From the NCBI GenBank assembly GCA_000711775.1, contig ARYC01017312.1, positions 1 to 64,000 on the forward strand: a stretch of DNA of 64,000 bases, given 5' to 3'. The notes under the pieces are model-generated. The model did no database searches. It was not told where the DNA came from and was given only the letters and a program-made list of their open reading frames with translations. The position numbers and the translations under genes are program-made. This stretch comes from Oxytricha trifallax. Taxonomy: Eukaryota > Ciliophora > Spirotrichea > Sporadotrichida > Oxytrichidae. Positions 1-10,952 of this stretch are shown here, one piece after another (the first letter of the stretch is position 1; every line of letters begins with the position of its first letter).

Positions 1-364
1 CATAAGAAACGCTACAGCATCTCTCCTGAAGAAAAAGAGAAGCAAGGTATTAAAATAAGTGATACCTGGCTTTGGGAACTTTAAAAGCATCCTTTCATCT
101 CAAGTAAGCTTAGCTTCTAACTTTACAGAAAAACCTGGTACTGCTATATACTTGATGAAAGAGAGCAGCAAATTAAACAGAGAGAGAAAGTCTCAAGTAA
201 AACATGAATTGAGTAAGAGGCTCTTCAAAGATTTATAAAAGCCAGAAGAGATGAACATAGATTCAGGGGCTGGCACTAAAAGAAGAAACATAGGCCCAAG
301 CAAACCCTAAGAGGAAGAAAAGAAAGAGAAGCCAAATCCCTTTACGGGCAAATTTAATATGTGA
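1..364 (+). CDS. TBE 22-kDa protein, C-terminal part (copy 1)
   Basis: With TAA/TAG read as Gln, the frame starts at base 1 (HKKRYSISPEEKEKQG) and ends at the TGA at 362-364. A 25-nt GTAAG...CAG intron at 104-128 is needed to keep frame, and the same intron position is seen in copies 2, 3 and 8. The C-terminal tail is basic and rich in Lys/Glu (GAGTKRRNIGPSKPQEEEKK), which suggests nucleic-acid contact, but the molecular role of the TBE 22-kDa protein is not known to me. In this part I see no stop or frameshift, so this copy may be intact. The N-terminal half is outside the window. Confidence 0.8.
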
Positions 365-374
365 ACTTATTCAT

Positions 375-1423
375 TCATTTAAATCTAAAACTTATTTTAT
401 TTACACAAAATCTCCCTTCTCTTGCGCATACTTTAGCTTTCTCATCGCTGACTCTCTTAGCAGCACTCTTAATAAAATCGACTGTATCTATCTTTAAATC
501 ATGCATCAGATGGTAGAGCAGCAATTTCTTATAATGACCTTTCAATAACCCCCAAGACAATTCAATTCCATTGAACTAAGGGCTGTAAGGAACATTAAAT
601 ACAGGTGTTATATTTAGCCTTTCATATTCCTTCCTTGAGTAAGTAGTTTTATGAACTGACAAGTTATCAACGAATAGAATAATTTCTTAGTCAGCGTACT
701 TATCTCTGAGTTATTGCAAGAATTTAATATATTATTCAGTCTTTATAGAACGAGGGTGAATAACATAAAGTCTCGAGGCCACTATCTTCACTTATTCCTC
801 CAAGAATTGCATGAGTTTACACCTTAACTTTTTAGTCATAAACTTCTATATTACTATACCTCTTGTACCAAGACCTTGATATAAATGTATTGAATGTAAA
901 TACAGCCTCATCAGCGTGTATGAACTTTATATTATGCTCTTAAGACCTCTGCATTTAATCGAATATATAATTTAAATTAGTCTTATAAAATGAAACATTA
1001 AAGTAAATCACTCTCTTAATGCGATTGACTGTCTTGTAAGATATTCTGTTCTTTTTAAATATGTTAGCTATCGATTAAGCAGATATGTGAAGCTCAGGAA
1101 ATTGGTGATGAAACATCACAGCCCTCTAGGCTAAGAGAGAAATGAGCCCAGTATTTAAGAGTCTTATCATTAATAAGATATTCAATATTATGCTGCTAAA
1201 ATTTTAAGGGTCTCTTAGGCTTTGAACTAAGATGCTATCTCTTTAAATTCAATGCTAATAGACAGTGAGATCTCACAGTTGCTGGATATTTATGGAGTAG
1301 CCTTGCTATAGACGTATAATTCAGAACAAGCTTGAGTTATTCACTTTATTCATCACATCCATATCGCAACTTAAACAATAAATCTATATACTCACTGTCA
1401 TAAACTGACCCCAAACCTCGCAT
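375..1423 (-). pseudogene. TBE 42-kDa transposase (copy 1), frameshifted
   Basis: DDE-type transposase of the IS630/Tc1-related TBE group, which cuts and joins element ends in the germline nucleus. It starts at ATG 1423-1421 (MRGLGSVYDSEYIDLLF) and includes the catalytic blocks FIHADEAVFTF, ILFVDNLSVH and FNGIELSWGLLKGH (D, D, E). Compared with copies 3 and 6 there is one extra base near 766-770, in the conserved ETYVIHPR stretch, which breaks the frame. A second 1-base difference near the C-terminus changes the last residues before the TGA at 377-375. It converges with the 22-kDa gene. Probably inactive as it stands. Confidence 0.85.
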
Positions 1424-1563
1424 ATACTCACTTAAAATACTAATATTTAAACATAAAACCCCTACATAAACCTATTAAAACCCTAATAAAGTATGCACTA
1501 ATAGTCTACTTTTATCAATCAAAAACTCAAACAAACTACTGAAAGGGTTTTGGGGTTTTGAAT

Positions 1564-4500
1564 CCAACATACATATTGATCTTTAAATAAATATTGAGTA
1601 AAAAAGAATAATTTGATTTTTGTAACAAAAATTTTGCATAAGATTTTATAAGAATTTGCTGCAAATATATTAATGAAATGTAATTATATTGCGAACAGCA
1701 AGCATAATAAATATTAAACTAATAATGATACTACGCTTTAATGACACTGCACTATTAGAAATTTAGATATATTTATGAGAAACTCACACTATTCATCTGA
1801 AAAATACATTATAAGATTTACGCCTATAATCTCGCTTGAAGGAGATAAGAAAGACATTATAATGAGTGATTTTGGTTAAACTTATAGTAAATTTTGTGTT
1901 GTTTAGTATTAGTTTGCAATAAGCTTAGTTATTTATAATAAGATAAAATAATATAAATCTTAAGAATTATGTATCGTTGAAGATTGTCTATCATTTAAAC
2001 TTCGAAGTTATATAAGCGTCTATACTAGATGGTTCTATCAAAATATATAAATTTAAGATTATATTCAATGAAATATAACATTATAGATTATTTCAACATT
2101 AAAAATTGATTTTTACTTATATATATTTATTTTCGAGACTTCTTCTCTTGTCTAATATGTTTTTTGGCATTTCTAATAATATACTGTGGGGATAAATTTA
2201 GAATTGTAAAATAATCTGTAAATGGACCAGATAATTAAAAATATATATTTTTTACTCAAATCTTCAAATTCAAGTTATCTGTTTATACATTATGAAATAG
2301 TTATATTTTAATATAATTATCAAAAATATATAATTATATTTAATCATATAAGTAAGCGTAAAGTAGCTTATAGTATTCTGTTAAATAAAACTTAAATATA
2401 AATTATATGCTCAATATTCTATAATAATTTATATATCTTTTATATTTGACCGTAATAATTTGATATAAAATGCACATAAACTCTATATATCTTGTAACAA
2501 GGGTATTAAACATTCATGATAAATAATTGGAAAAAAATATAATTATAGAAATTAAATTAGCATTAATAAGAATAGTGACTAGAATAATTAAAAAATTGAA
2601 ATATACACAAAAAAATGTTTTAGTCTCCTTTTAATTTTCGTTCGTCTTAACATAAAATAATGATTTTAATTCTTTGACTACTCTATATGTCCTCTGTAAA
2701 GCACATGTTAAGCCCTTCCATGGTTTTACAAAGTTGGATCTAAAAAAATTATAAAATAATACTATACTTTCTTGAAACTAACATTTTAAGTGAGTTATGT
2801 TCAACCTTTTCTGTATCATTCGATATATAAGAATACTATTTAGTAAAATTAAGATTTAATCATATTTATTAATTTTCTATTATATATCTTGATTGTCCTT
2901 CTATATCACACGATAAATGGTTATATTAAATATAATTATATTTTACTCATTTAAATATAATTCATAATTAATTATTCTAAAAAAATGCATAACGGGCATA
3001 TGATCAATTAATAAAATATAAAAATTAAATTAAATTACTATAATAAATTTTGATTTAATACTCTACTCCAAATTATGATATTTGTATTAAAGTAAGATAA
3101 TATTTAAAAAGTAATTTAAGTTAATATATACTTTAAGGTCATTTATCTAACATACCACTATAATTATTTTACCAATAAAAATAATAGTATCCTACTTAAT
3201 TTTAATTTTTATTTAAATTAGCTCAAAAATAAAAATTGTTAGCCAAATTTTAACCACTCCTATTTTCATTGTAATTATTATTAATTTATATAATTTTAAT
3301 AAATTTTTCAATATTATATAATCAATTAGGAGAAAAAATTATCGAGTTAGATCATATATAGCAACAAATTTAAATTCACTTTTATATCTTAGTAATTTTA
3401 AAATTAAATATAAAAATTAATTAACCATTATCTAGAAATAAATTATTTGGTATGGTTTTAAATTAAAATAAGGCATTAAATTATAACAATAATTTAGTTT
3501 AAATTTTTTTCACAATGAAAAACATTTTACATACAAAAGCATTTTTTTTCAAGATTTAAAAACATCAATTAGTTTAAGAATTTTTGTAATTTAATTTTCA
3601 ACTAGCTCTCCATATCTTTTGAACTAACTCACAATAATTGTTAAATTACTTTTTTTAATTAGATTTCTTTTATCTAAATATTTTTAATATAAGTATGAAT
3701 TTAATTTATTCTATTTAAATCAATTTAATTTTTGAGAAAAAATATTTAAGAACAAGCCTACTTAGTATAAATAAATCAAAATTAAAACTATATTGAAGAT
3801 TCCTTCGATTTCAAAGAGATCTAAATATAAAAAACAAAATCTTAAATTCAGAACTAGTCCTAATATTCTTTTTTTTTGTTGAATTGATATATTTTTAATT
3901 ATGTTTTAATTTTAATAATAATATTCCCAAATACTCTATCACAACTAGATTGATAGTAATTTATAGTTTATTAATAAAAGTAGAAACGTGTCAGGTTATT
4001 CTTAACATCATAAGTACAACTCTATTTTGGATTAATTTTATTAAAAATAACTTACAAATTTTTCCTTTAAAAATAATTAATAAAAGAAACAAGTTCATTA
4101 TAGATTAGCAATGATTGTCTCTTGCAGTTTAATAATGGTAATTAATCAATATAAGCATTTAAATTTAAGTTAACATTTTATAATAAAAATAAAGAAAACT
4201 TTATAAATTTAATGGCAACAACAATCACAATACCTTGAAATATCAAATGATAATTACTTAAAATCCTAATAAAATTAAAAAAGACATCTGTAGGAATGCA
4301 TTATTTATTTAAATAACCATATAATTTTACAATTAGAATTCTATAATTAATTAGTTACAGTTATTAATGCATTCCGCTTAATGATTTAAAAATATAGTAA
4401 TATTAAAATATTTTATTACTATAGATTTTGTCCCAATTAATACCATGTTTTTCTACAATATTGCTTAGAAGAAGATCTATACTAAATATAATTAATTTTT

Positions 4501-4599
4501 ATTTAATCATAATATTATTAAAATAAGCATATTTTAAATACCAATAACGTTGCATAAATAGATCAAGTAAACTGCAAATTGAAAATGTTTATAATTCTC
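1564..4599. other. AT-rich germline spacer, no supported gene
   Basis: Very AT-rich DNA with no conserved reading frame that I can support and no clear inverted repeats of appreciable length. It precedes host coding islands and could hold short coding segments that I cannot recognise. Confidence 0.5.
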
Positions 4600-4750
4600 C
4601 CAAATGGTGATTAATACAATACGGGATTGTACTCAATAGAATAAGATTCTAGAGGAAATTATTACTTTTTGGTATAAACTGAGCCTACAATATCTGTTCC
4701 GGAAAAATATACTGCGATAGTTTAGGTCACCGATCCAAACGCATAAAATA
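4600..4750 (+). CDS. Host coding island, large surface protein family (paralogue 1, island 1)
   Basis: An open stretch beginning PNGDQYNTGLYSIEQDSRGN and continuing through FLVQTEPTISVPEKYTAIVQ, with several TAA/TAG used as Gln. Base composition is clearly less AT-rich than both flanks. The same order of three islands at similar spacing occurs at 28502-29520, where the first island has the related PEGYTTGVDIASNYFF. I read it as a macronuclear-destined segment or exon of an extracellular, beta-rich domain. Boundaries are approximate and the exact function is unknown. Confidence 0.6.
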
Positions 4751-5097
4751 ATTAAATAAATTCTGAGATATATAATATATAAATTATTAATTTATTTTAA
4801 TTTAGAGAATTTAAATACACATAGCCAATATTTTAAAAGGAATTTCAGTTCTAAAATTAATCAAATTAATATTATTTTAATGCTATATAGTTCATTATGA
4901 TGCCTAAAGAACAACTTTAAATTAAAAATAAATCTAAAATTATTTTCAATTTATAAAGAATATGTTACAAATAAATAAATATTTTATTAAATTAAATAAA
5001 ACCTGGTACTGATATCTATTATGCCTATCCTATTAATGATATTTATTAAATAATTTTATATGAATATATTTTATTTTATTTATATTGAATTATCAAT

Positions 5098-5280
5098 GAC
5101 TGGGTAATTGTTGTGAGTGGTTATTAAACTGATTTTTATCAGCCATTCATAGATTTCTGTATAACACCTTCAGATCCAAGATGTATGAGTCCTATGATTT
5201 ACACAATAGACGACGCATAAGACTATTTAGAAACTTTAAATCTCTTTGTTGATTTACCTAATAAACTTCGAGATCTATTT
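5098..5280 (+). CDS. Host coding island (paralogue 1, island 2)
   Basis: The frame starts DWVIVVSGYQTDFYQPFIDF and continues with CMSPMIYTIDDAQDYLETLN. The counterpart at 29038-29208 reads DWIIVVSGYRSEFFNDFINF with the same Cys-containing continuation (CMNPMMYELND). Substitutions between the two are mostly amino-acid-conserving, so this is real protein-coding sequence. Flanked on both sides by AT-rich DNA (intron or internal eliminated sequence). No known domain assigned with certainty. Confidence 0.7.
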
Positions 5281-5422
5281 TATTTTTAAATTTGAAGTAA
5301 AAAAGCTTTTTAAGTTACTTTTGAAAGAAAAAAGGAAATTATAAAACCTTGTGAATTAATTTAGTGTCCTAAAAGCTGTAATAGATTCATCTTAGCCTTA
5401 ATTATACGTTAATAATCTTATT

Positions 5423-5595
5423 TATGCCAACATGTGGATTAGCGATCCCTATCATGAACGCGCTCAATTTGAAATAATGTATGTGAATTGCTGTGCTGCT
5501 GTGAAGCTACCAGAACCTGTTAACTTAGAAATTATTCATATTTTGGGTGAACCTTAAACTCCTTTTACAGTGCAATTGTTCACCGTAGATAGTAA
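5423..5595 (+). CDS. Host coding island (paralogue 1, island 3)
   Basis: The frame reads YANMWISDPYHERAQFEIMY, then VNCCAAVKLPEPVNLEIIHI and TPFTVQLFTVDSN. It matches the island at 29335-29520 (YANLWVQNNERAQFLIKFMN, NIVHIIG, PLFTID). Conserved Cys-Cys pair and a repeated I-I-H-I/V strand, which recurs at 59.2 kb (KIIHVV). Likely part of the same extracellular repeat domain as islands 1 and 2. Confidence 0.7.
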
Positions 5596-6063
5596 CATAT
5601 TTTTTTTAATTAAGAAATTAATATATTGTAAAAGAAACTTATTTATGTTTTAATATAGCTTAAGTCCCATTGCAAATTATTTAATTTTTTACTTTTAAAT
5701 TATATCATAAAAATTTAAATTAACTTGCATTATAAATAAAAGTACAAATGATTTAAAGCCCAATATTTTTAATTAATTCCTTATAACTTTATAATTATGA
5801 TTAAATAAGAATTAACAAGGAAAAAAAGAAAATTCATATAAAATTTCATTTATTAGTGTTATTGTAAAAAACTAAAAATTATAATTATATAATTAATTTT
5901 CATATCAAATAACATTAATTGTTTAGATTTTTATATAATATACATCTAATCTCAATTTTATTTTCAAAAAAAAGAATAAACAATTAGGATAAAAAATTTA
6001 TTTTTATTTAATTATGTTTTAGAATTGAATTTTTCAAAATAAGAAAGGTAAATACAAAACTAT

Positions 6064-6697
6064 TGGGGAGGGAGCAACATCTGAACCAGTAAATTATTTT
6101 CATTATCCTACCGCCCTTATTACTTTGTAAATGCAAGATTAAGGTCAATAAAGGGTTAGTTAACATTAATACAGTTCTAAAAATAGGTTTAGCCAACTCC
6201 ACCGGGTAAAATTGGTCAAGTTTGTACATAAATTAATCATATAAGAACGCACTTTTTAATTTATTTTTTTATAAAAAAATTATGTAATTTCTTCTTGAAT
6301 TTTGATTTAACTAAGTGTTGAACAAGTTAAATTTCAACGAGTCAATCATATAGATACAATGTTGTACATCTAAATATGAGTTTACCATACTATCTTGTAT
6401 ATATATCTATATGATTGACTCGTTGAAATTTAACTTGTTCAACACTTAGTTAAATCAAAATTCAAGAAGAAATTACATAATTTTTTTATAAAAAAATAAA
6501 TTAAAAAGTGCGTTCTTATATGATTAATTTATGTACAAACTTGACCAATTTTACCCGGTGGAGTTGGCTAAACCTATTTTTAGAACTGTATTAATGTTAA
6601 CTAACCCTTTATTGACCTTAATCTTGCATTTACAAAGTAATAAGGGCGGTAGGATAATGAAAATAATTTACTGGTTCAGATGTTGCTACCCCCCCTA
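6064..6697. repeat. Near-perfect palindrome (foldback element) of about 634 bp
   Basis: Two arms of about 290 bp (6064-6353 and 6407-6697) are almost exact reverse complements around a 50-bp loop. The outer tips are G-rich: TTGGGGAGGGAGCAAC on the left and its counterpart GTTGCTACCCCCCCTAA on the right. No protein is supported; the short open frame within each arm is the same sequence read twice. No clean target duplication was found. The right tip directly abuts the inverted-repeat unit starting at 6700. Confidence 0.85.
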
Positions 6698-7075
6698 AAT
6701 TATTGATAAAAAAGATAATATCAAGAAATTTGATAATTACAAATAAATAATTATATTATAAGTTATCCTAACTGCCACTAATTAGAAATACTACTAAAAC
6801 AAATTTAATTGAATTTTAATCATGACTAAATTAAATAATAAATTAAATTAATACAAAGATCTGTTCAGATTGTGCAAATATATATTAATAAAAACATAGG
6901 TTTTATATGTGTTCAAATATATTAATATTTATAGGACAGATATGTAAAAGTTTGAAGATGTCATTCTGAATCGTGCTCCTCTGCTAATAAGAATCAAAAC
7001 CCCAAAACCCCTTAATGAGGTTTATAAGTGCTTTGATTTGTAGGCAATTTGTTAGGAGTTGGGGTTATTAATTAA

Positions 7076-8141
7076 ATGCGAGACAAAAATAGCAAGCTTT
7101 TGGGGTTTATATATGATGAAGAGTATATAGATTTAGTGTTTAAACTGCGATTTGGATGTGATATATACAGTGAATAAGTCAAACCAGTTCTTAAATATAA
7201 GTCTATTGCACTGCTCTTAAAGCGAAGTCCATCAACTGTTCGCTCACACTGCCTTATAGCAGTATAACTTAAGTAATAAGAGCTGAATTCTATGCCTTAG
7301 AGGAAATCAAAGTTTCTATAGAAGCATATTGACTATCTTATTAATGAAAAAACTTTGAAGTATTGGGCTCACTTATCTATAGACCAAAGAGCTACAATGT
7401 TTCATTGTGCATTCCCTGAGTTGAAGATCTCTGCTTAGTCTATAGCCAACATCTATAAACGAAATGGTATATCTTTTAAAGGTGTTAATCGTATCAAGAG
7501 AGTAATTGATTTCACTCTGCCATTTCACAACAATAACTTAAATTATATTTATAATTAAATGCAGAGAGCCTAATAGAGTAATATTAAGTTTATTCATGCT
7601 GACGAGGGTGTGTTTACCTTCAACACTTTCATATAGAAATCTTGGTATAAGAGACATAGTAATATAGAAGTATATGACTAGAAAGTCAAGGTATAAACAA
7701 TGGCAATTCTTGGAGGAATTAGCGAGGATGCTGGTTTAGAAACTTATGTTATTCATCCTCGCTCTATTAAGACAGAGCAGTATATTAAGTTCTTAGAACA
7801 GCTGAGAGAGAAGTACCCTGAATAAGAGATTATACTGTTTGTTGATAATCTTTCTGTTCATAAGACTAAAGAAACAAGGAAGAGTTATGAACAACTTAGA
7901 ATAACGCCAGTGTTCAACGTACCTTACAGTCCATAGTTTAATGGAATTGAGTTCTACTGGGGTATATTAAAAGGTCATTACAAGAAACTGCTGCTATACC
8001 ACTTGATGCATGACCTACCAATTGATACAGTCGATTTTATAAAAAGTTCAGCTAAGAGAGTTGATAATTAGTTGGCATAAAAGTGTGCTAAAGAAGGGAG
8101 AAGTGAATGTATATAAATAAGTTTTGTAGTTAAGTTAATGA
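7076..8141 (+). pseudogene. TBE 42-kDa transposase (copy 2), one late frameshift
   Basis: The start is ATG 7076, MRDKNSKLLGFIYDEEYIDL, followed by a helix-turn-helix-like N-terminal part (LLLKRSPSTVRSHCLIA). Catalytic blocks: FIHADEGVFTF (D1; other copies have EA rather than EG), ILFVDNLSVH (D2), FNGIEFYWGILKGHYKK (E). The frame is open for about 340 codons. One extra base near 8101 (AGAAGTG where copy 4 has AGAGTG) shifts the last dozen codons; without it the stop would be the TGA at 8139-8141, giving 354 residues. This is the least damaged transposase in the window. Confidence 0.9.
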
Positions 8142-8382
8142 ATATATAAGTCACATTTAAAATTCTTTAGAGGGAGCTGGCTTCTCTTTCTTTGCTTCTA
8201 TTTCTTGCTTCCCTCCTCCTAAGTTTCTTCTCTTGCTGCCAGCTCCAGCATCTATGTTCATTGACTCTGGAGGCTAAATATTTGAATAAAGTCTCTTCTA
8301 ACTTCATACTTTGTCTGCGACTTTCGCTCTTTGTGAAGCTTGCTCTATTCCTTCATCAAGAAGATGCCAGTACCAGATTTTT

Positions 8383-8408
8383 CTAAAGAGTTAAGCTTCA
8401 AATCTTAC
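8383..8408 (-). other. Inferred intron 2 of the 22-kDa gene (copy 2)
   Basis: GTAAG...TAG, 26 nt, placed between the HPYIS and KSGTGI blocks. The flanks are conserved among copies 1, 2, 3, 6 and 8, but the intron interior differs. Leaving it in gives a TGA in this copy. Confidence 0.7.
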
Positions 8409-8801
8409 TTGAAATATAAGGGTGCTTCTGCAGCTCTGATAGCCAGCTCTCACTTATCTTGATCCCTTGTTTGTCCTTATCTTCTGAAGAGATGCTGTAC
8501 CTTTTCTTATGAGATTCTTGAATAATTTCTTTCAAGTAATCACCTTTGATAGTTGCAAGTATGCCAAAGAAATAGTTTCTTTCAGGTAGTTTATTTGACA
8601 ACTACTTCTTAGTAGGCAGGTACTGCGAAACCTCTGGGTCGTTCATAGCATCATCATATAAGTTAGTCACTGAAATCTCTGGATAGTTTGGAATCTCTGC
8701 AAACTTTGCATCTTAAGTTTTCAATGCTTTCTTCTCTTCGCAGAGTATTGCTCTTAGAAATGAAATTTTAGTTCATTCCATCGTTGGCAGGAACAAACCA
8801 A

Positions 8802-8837
8802 CTACATAATCAAGATTAGTTACTATGAGTTCATTAC
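8802..8837 (-). other. Inferred intron 1 of the 22-kDa gene (copy 2)
   Basis: GTAAT...TAG, 36 nt, between LVQQ and VGLFLPTME. The same 36-nt length occurs in copies 6 (33922-33957) and 8 (48337-48372) with different interior sequence. In copy 8 the unspliced frame contains TGA. Confidence 0.7.
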
Positions 8838-9144
8838 CTTGCTGCACCAGGTAGCGATGCAAATCCTCCTTGCTTCTAAATCTTTGAATTAATTCTTGCG
8901 CTTGCACTCTTTTCATTGCATCATTCATTGACTCCATCTTGTTTACAGATCTAAGAAATGATATTCAAATTTAAGTTTATTGATTTCAATTATTTACCTC
9001 TGTAAAACTTACTATTAAATATGGGCATCCTATAGGAGGTCAACCTCTAAGAAGGATATTGAGAAAGTTTTGAGAACTGGTTTCAAACTTGAGTGATTGA
9101 TATCAATTTCTACTGTTATAGTTCCATATTTTTAAATTTAAATT

Positions 9145-9315
9145 AGTACGTACTTAATGAGGAGCAGCTCCTAAAATGCTAGTACTTAATTAGGAGCTTT
9201 AATTAATGCTAGTACTTAATTAGGAGCACCCTAATTTTAATCATAAAATCACAAAATACCTCCTAAAGCAGTACGTACTTAATTAGGTGCACCTCCTAAA
9301 TCGGTACGTGCTATA
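9145..9315. promoter_or_regulatory. Repeat-rich divergent intergenic region of TBE copy 2
   Basis: Between the starts of the 22-kDa (-) and 57-kDa (+) genes there are several copies of GTACTTAATTAGGAG and its variants, plus the palindromic GGAGCAGCTCC. A similar array is at 22466-22630 in copy 4, and a changed one (TTAGTAC units) at 48663-48850 in copy 8. I infer a shared promoter or protein-binding region. Confidence 0.5.
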
Positions 9316-9503
9316 ATCAACTTATAATTGAAAGTTAAAATGGTTACTTCCTCACCCATATTTAGAGCTGGGTTGTCTCTTAACACTCATATTTCTTCTC
9401 TAATACTCTAAGAACTTCCCTTGAAACTTGTAGGCTTGCAAAGCTCTCATATAAGCTCTCAGTTATAGAGGCAGTTTTATTAATTTTAAATTCAAATTTA
9501 AAT

Positions 9504-10952
9504 ATGAGCGCTAACATTTTAAGAAAAACAACAGCACTTCCATAAAACTAAATGAGACTTACCTTTGGGAGCAATAAAAAGTGCGATAGCTGCGAGATGA
9601 ACTCTCATAAGGAACTACCAGAGCTATCACTTGAGGTCTCTGTTATTAAAATAGAAATTAATAATAGAAAATAAATGGCAAACAAGTGTGTGGGAGACAG
9701 AGAGGAGGAGAAAGGTATTAATGAAATTCCTATACAAACTGAAGAAGCTGAAGTCTATTTTTGTGAGCTATGTGAGAGAGATTTTGCTCATAAATCAAGC
9801 TGGTACAGACATATGAAGGTCCATAAGGAAGCTAAGCCTACTGTATACTTAAAGCATGACAAAGTTGATGGAAAGTATGATTGCTTTGAGTGCCATAAGC
9901 AGTACTCTCATACAAGAGACTTAAAGAAGCATATATTAAAAGCCCACAAGAAAGAGATAGAAGTTGAAGATTAAGACACTCAACTGAAGTTGCTCAACAA
10001 AAGAAAAGCAAGGGAACCTCTTTAAGCTGCTGAGCTTTAACAAGCAAGCGAATCAGAGTATGTGAGGATTGCACGCAACCTCTTAGCATCAGAGGTCACT
10101 AAAATCATGATTAAGATATAATACAAGAAAATTCCAGTACTAGCATAGATTGATTTAGATACTTCTCTCTAAAGCTACCTAATTCTAGAGGACTCCTATG
10201 ACAAGAAAGTTATTAAGGATCATCAGTATGCTTACAAGATATATCCTTTCAACTATCTCCTTAGTGATGATAAATATTAAATGGAGTTTACTAATGAGTA
10301 TTAAGTAATGACTCAGGCTAAGTTTAAAGAATGCAAATACTTAATAAAGCTAGATGCTGTTCTCCTAGCCAAATATCATGTAGCTTTCAGACTACCACTC
10401 TTTGAAATGACACTCAAAGATTTCAAAACTGATCAAAGAAATCATAGATAGCTTGCATTGATATCAACATAAGTTATACAAGGTATCAAAGAGCTTCATA
10501 AGTTAGGCTTTGTTCACAGAGATCTCAAGCCTGAGAATATAATGTTGAACTTTTCACCAGTAACAGTAACAATTATTGATTTCAACAGAGCCTTAAGAGT
10601 GGAAGTATCAAGACTTAGAAGTTTAATGGGAACGCAAGGGTACTATCCAGAAAGAGAAGACTGAAGAGATGGAGACTTTTAGTGGGTTGTATGGGCTTTT
10701 GCAGCAATAATAATAGAGTGCGATATGCCTCGCAACGATTACTACTCTACAAGATGCGAGAAGGATCCTAAACAAAGAATAAAGCAATTTATTGACAAAA
10801 CAAGAGTATCTCAATCAATAAAAAAAATGGCAGAGTTAATAATAATTAAACCAAACTCAAGATCAGACATATCAATAGAGTAGATAGAGTTGTGGTTAAG
10901 TAAGATAAACTTCAGACCTCTCCCACATGATCCAAAAGTGCATTTTGAGTGA
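9504..10952 (+). pseudogene. TBE 57-kDa zinc-finger/kinase protein (copy 2), one nonsense codon
   Basis: ATG 9504 to TGA 10950-10952, 483 codons including the stop. Two C2H2 zinc fingers lie near residues 90-155: CELCERDFAHKSSWYRHMKV (C..C..H..H), then CFECHKQYSHTRDLKKH. A protein-kinase-like domain fills the C-terminal half: catalytic loop FVHRDLKPENIML, then IIDFNRALR (DFN in place of DFG) and GTQGYYPERED (other copies GTPGY). One TGA at 10662-10664 replaces the Trp codon found in copy 4 and would truncate the C-lobe. It is transcribed away from the 22-kDa gene and ends close to the right terminal repeat. Confidence 0.9.

Larger units (their letters stand above)
1..1560 (-). mobile_element. 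TBE: TBE transposon copy 1 (partial, right end)
   Basis: The element runs off the left edge of the window. Its right end is GGGTTTTGGGGTTTTG at 1545-1560, followed by AAT, the 3-bp ANT target typical of TBE insertion. It holds the 3' part of the 22-kDa gene on the plus strand and a complete-length transposase on the minus strand, converging as in the other copies. The 57-kDa gene lies outside the window. Orientation is reversed relative to copies 2, 3, 6 and 8. Confidence 0.93.
8151..8937 (-). pseudogene. TBE 22-kDa protein gene (copy 2), broken
   Basis: The start is ATG 8937-8935, MESMNDAMKRVQAQELIQRF, and the stop is TGA 8153-8151. Two GT-AG introns are inferred: 36 nt at 8837-8802 and 26 nt at 8408-8383. 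Conserved blocks are PNYPEISVTNLYDDAMNDPE and LPTKKQLSNKLPERNYFFG. Defects: an in-frame TGA directly after PTME, where copy 8 has a Gly codon, and a 2-nt deletion near the C-terminal EVSKR block. It converges with the transposase gene and diverges from the 57-kDa gene. Function unknown. Confidence 0.85.

Noticed and set aside
1545-1560. C4A4/G4T4 blocks as true telomeres or chromosome ends
   Set aside because: Each is 16-17 bp, lies at a transposon terminus beside an ANT duplication, and continues into AT-rich DNA.
6008-6229. Minus-strand 73-residue frame
   Set aside because: Lies in one arm of the 6.1-6.7 kb palindrome and is repeated in the other; low-complexity AT-rich, no support.
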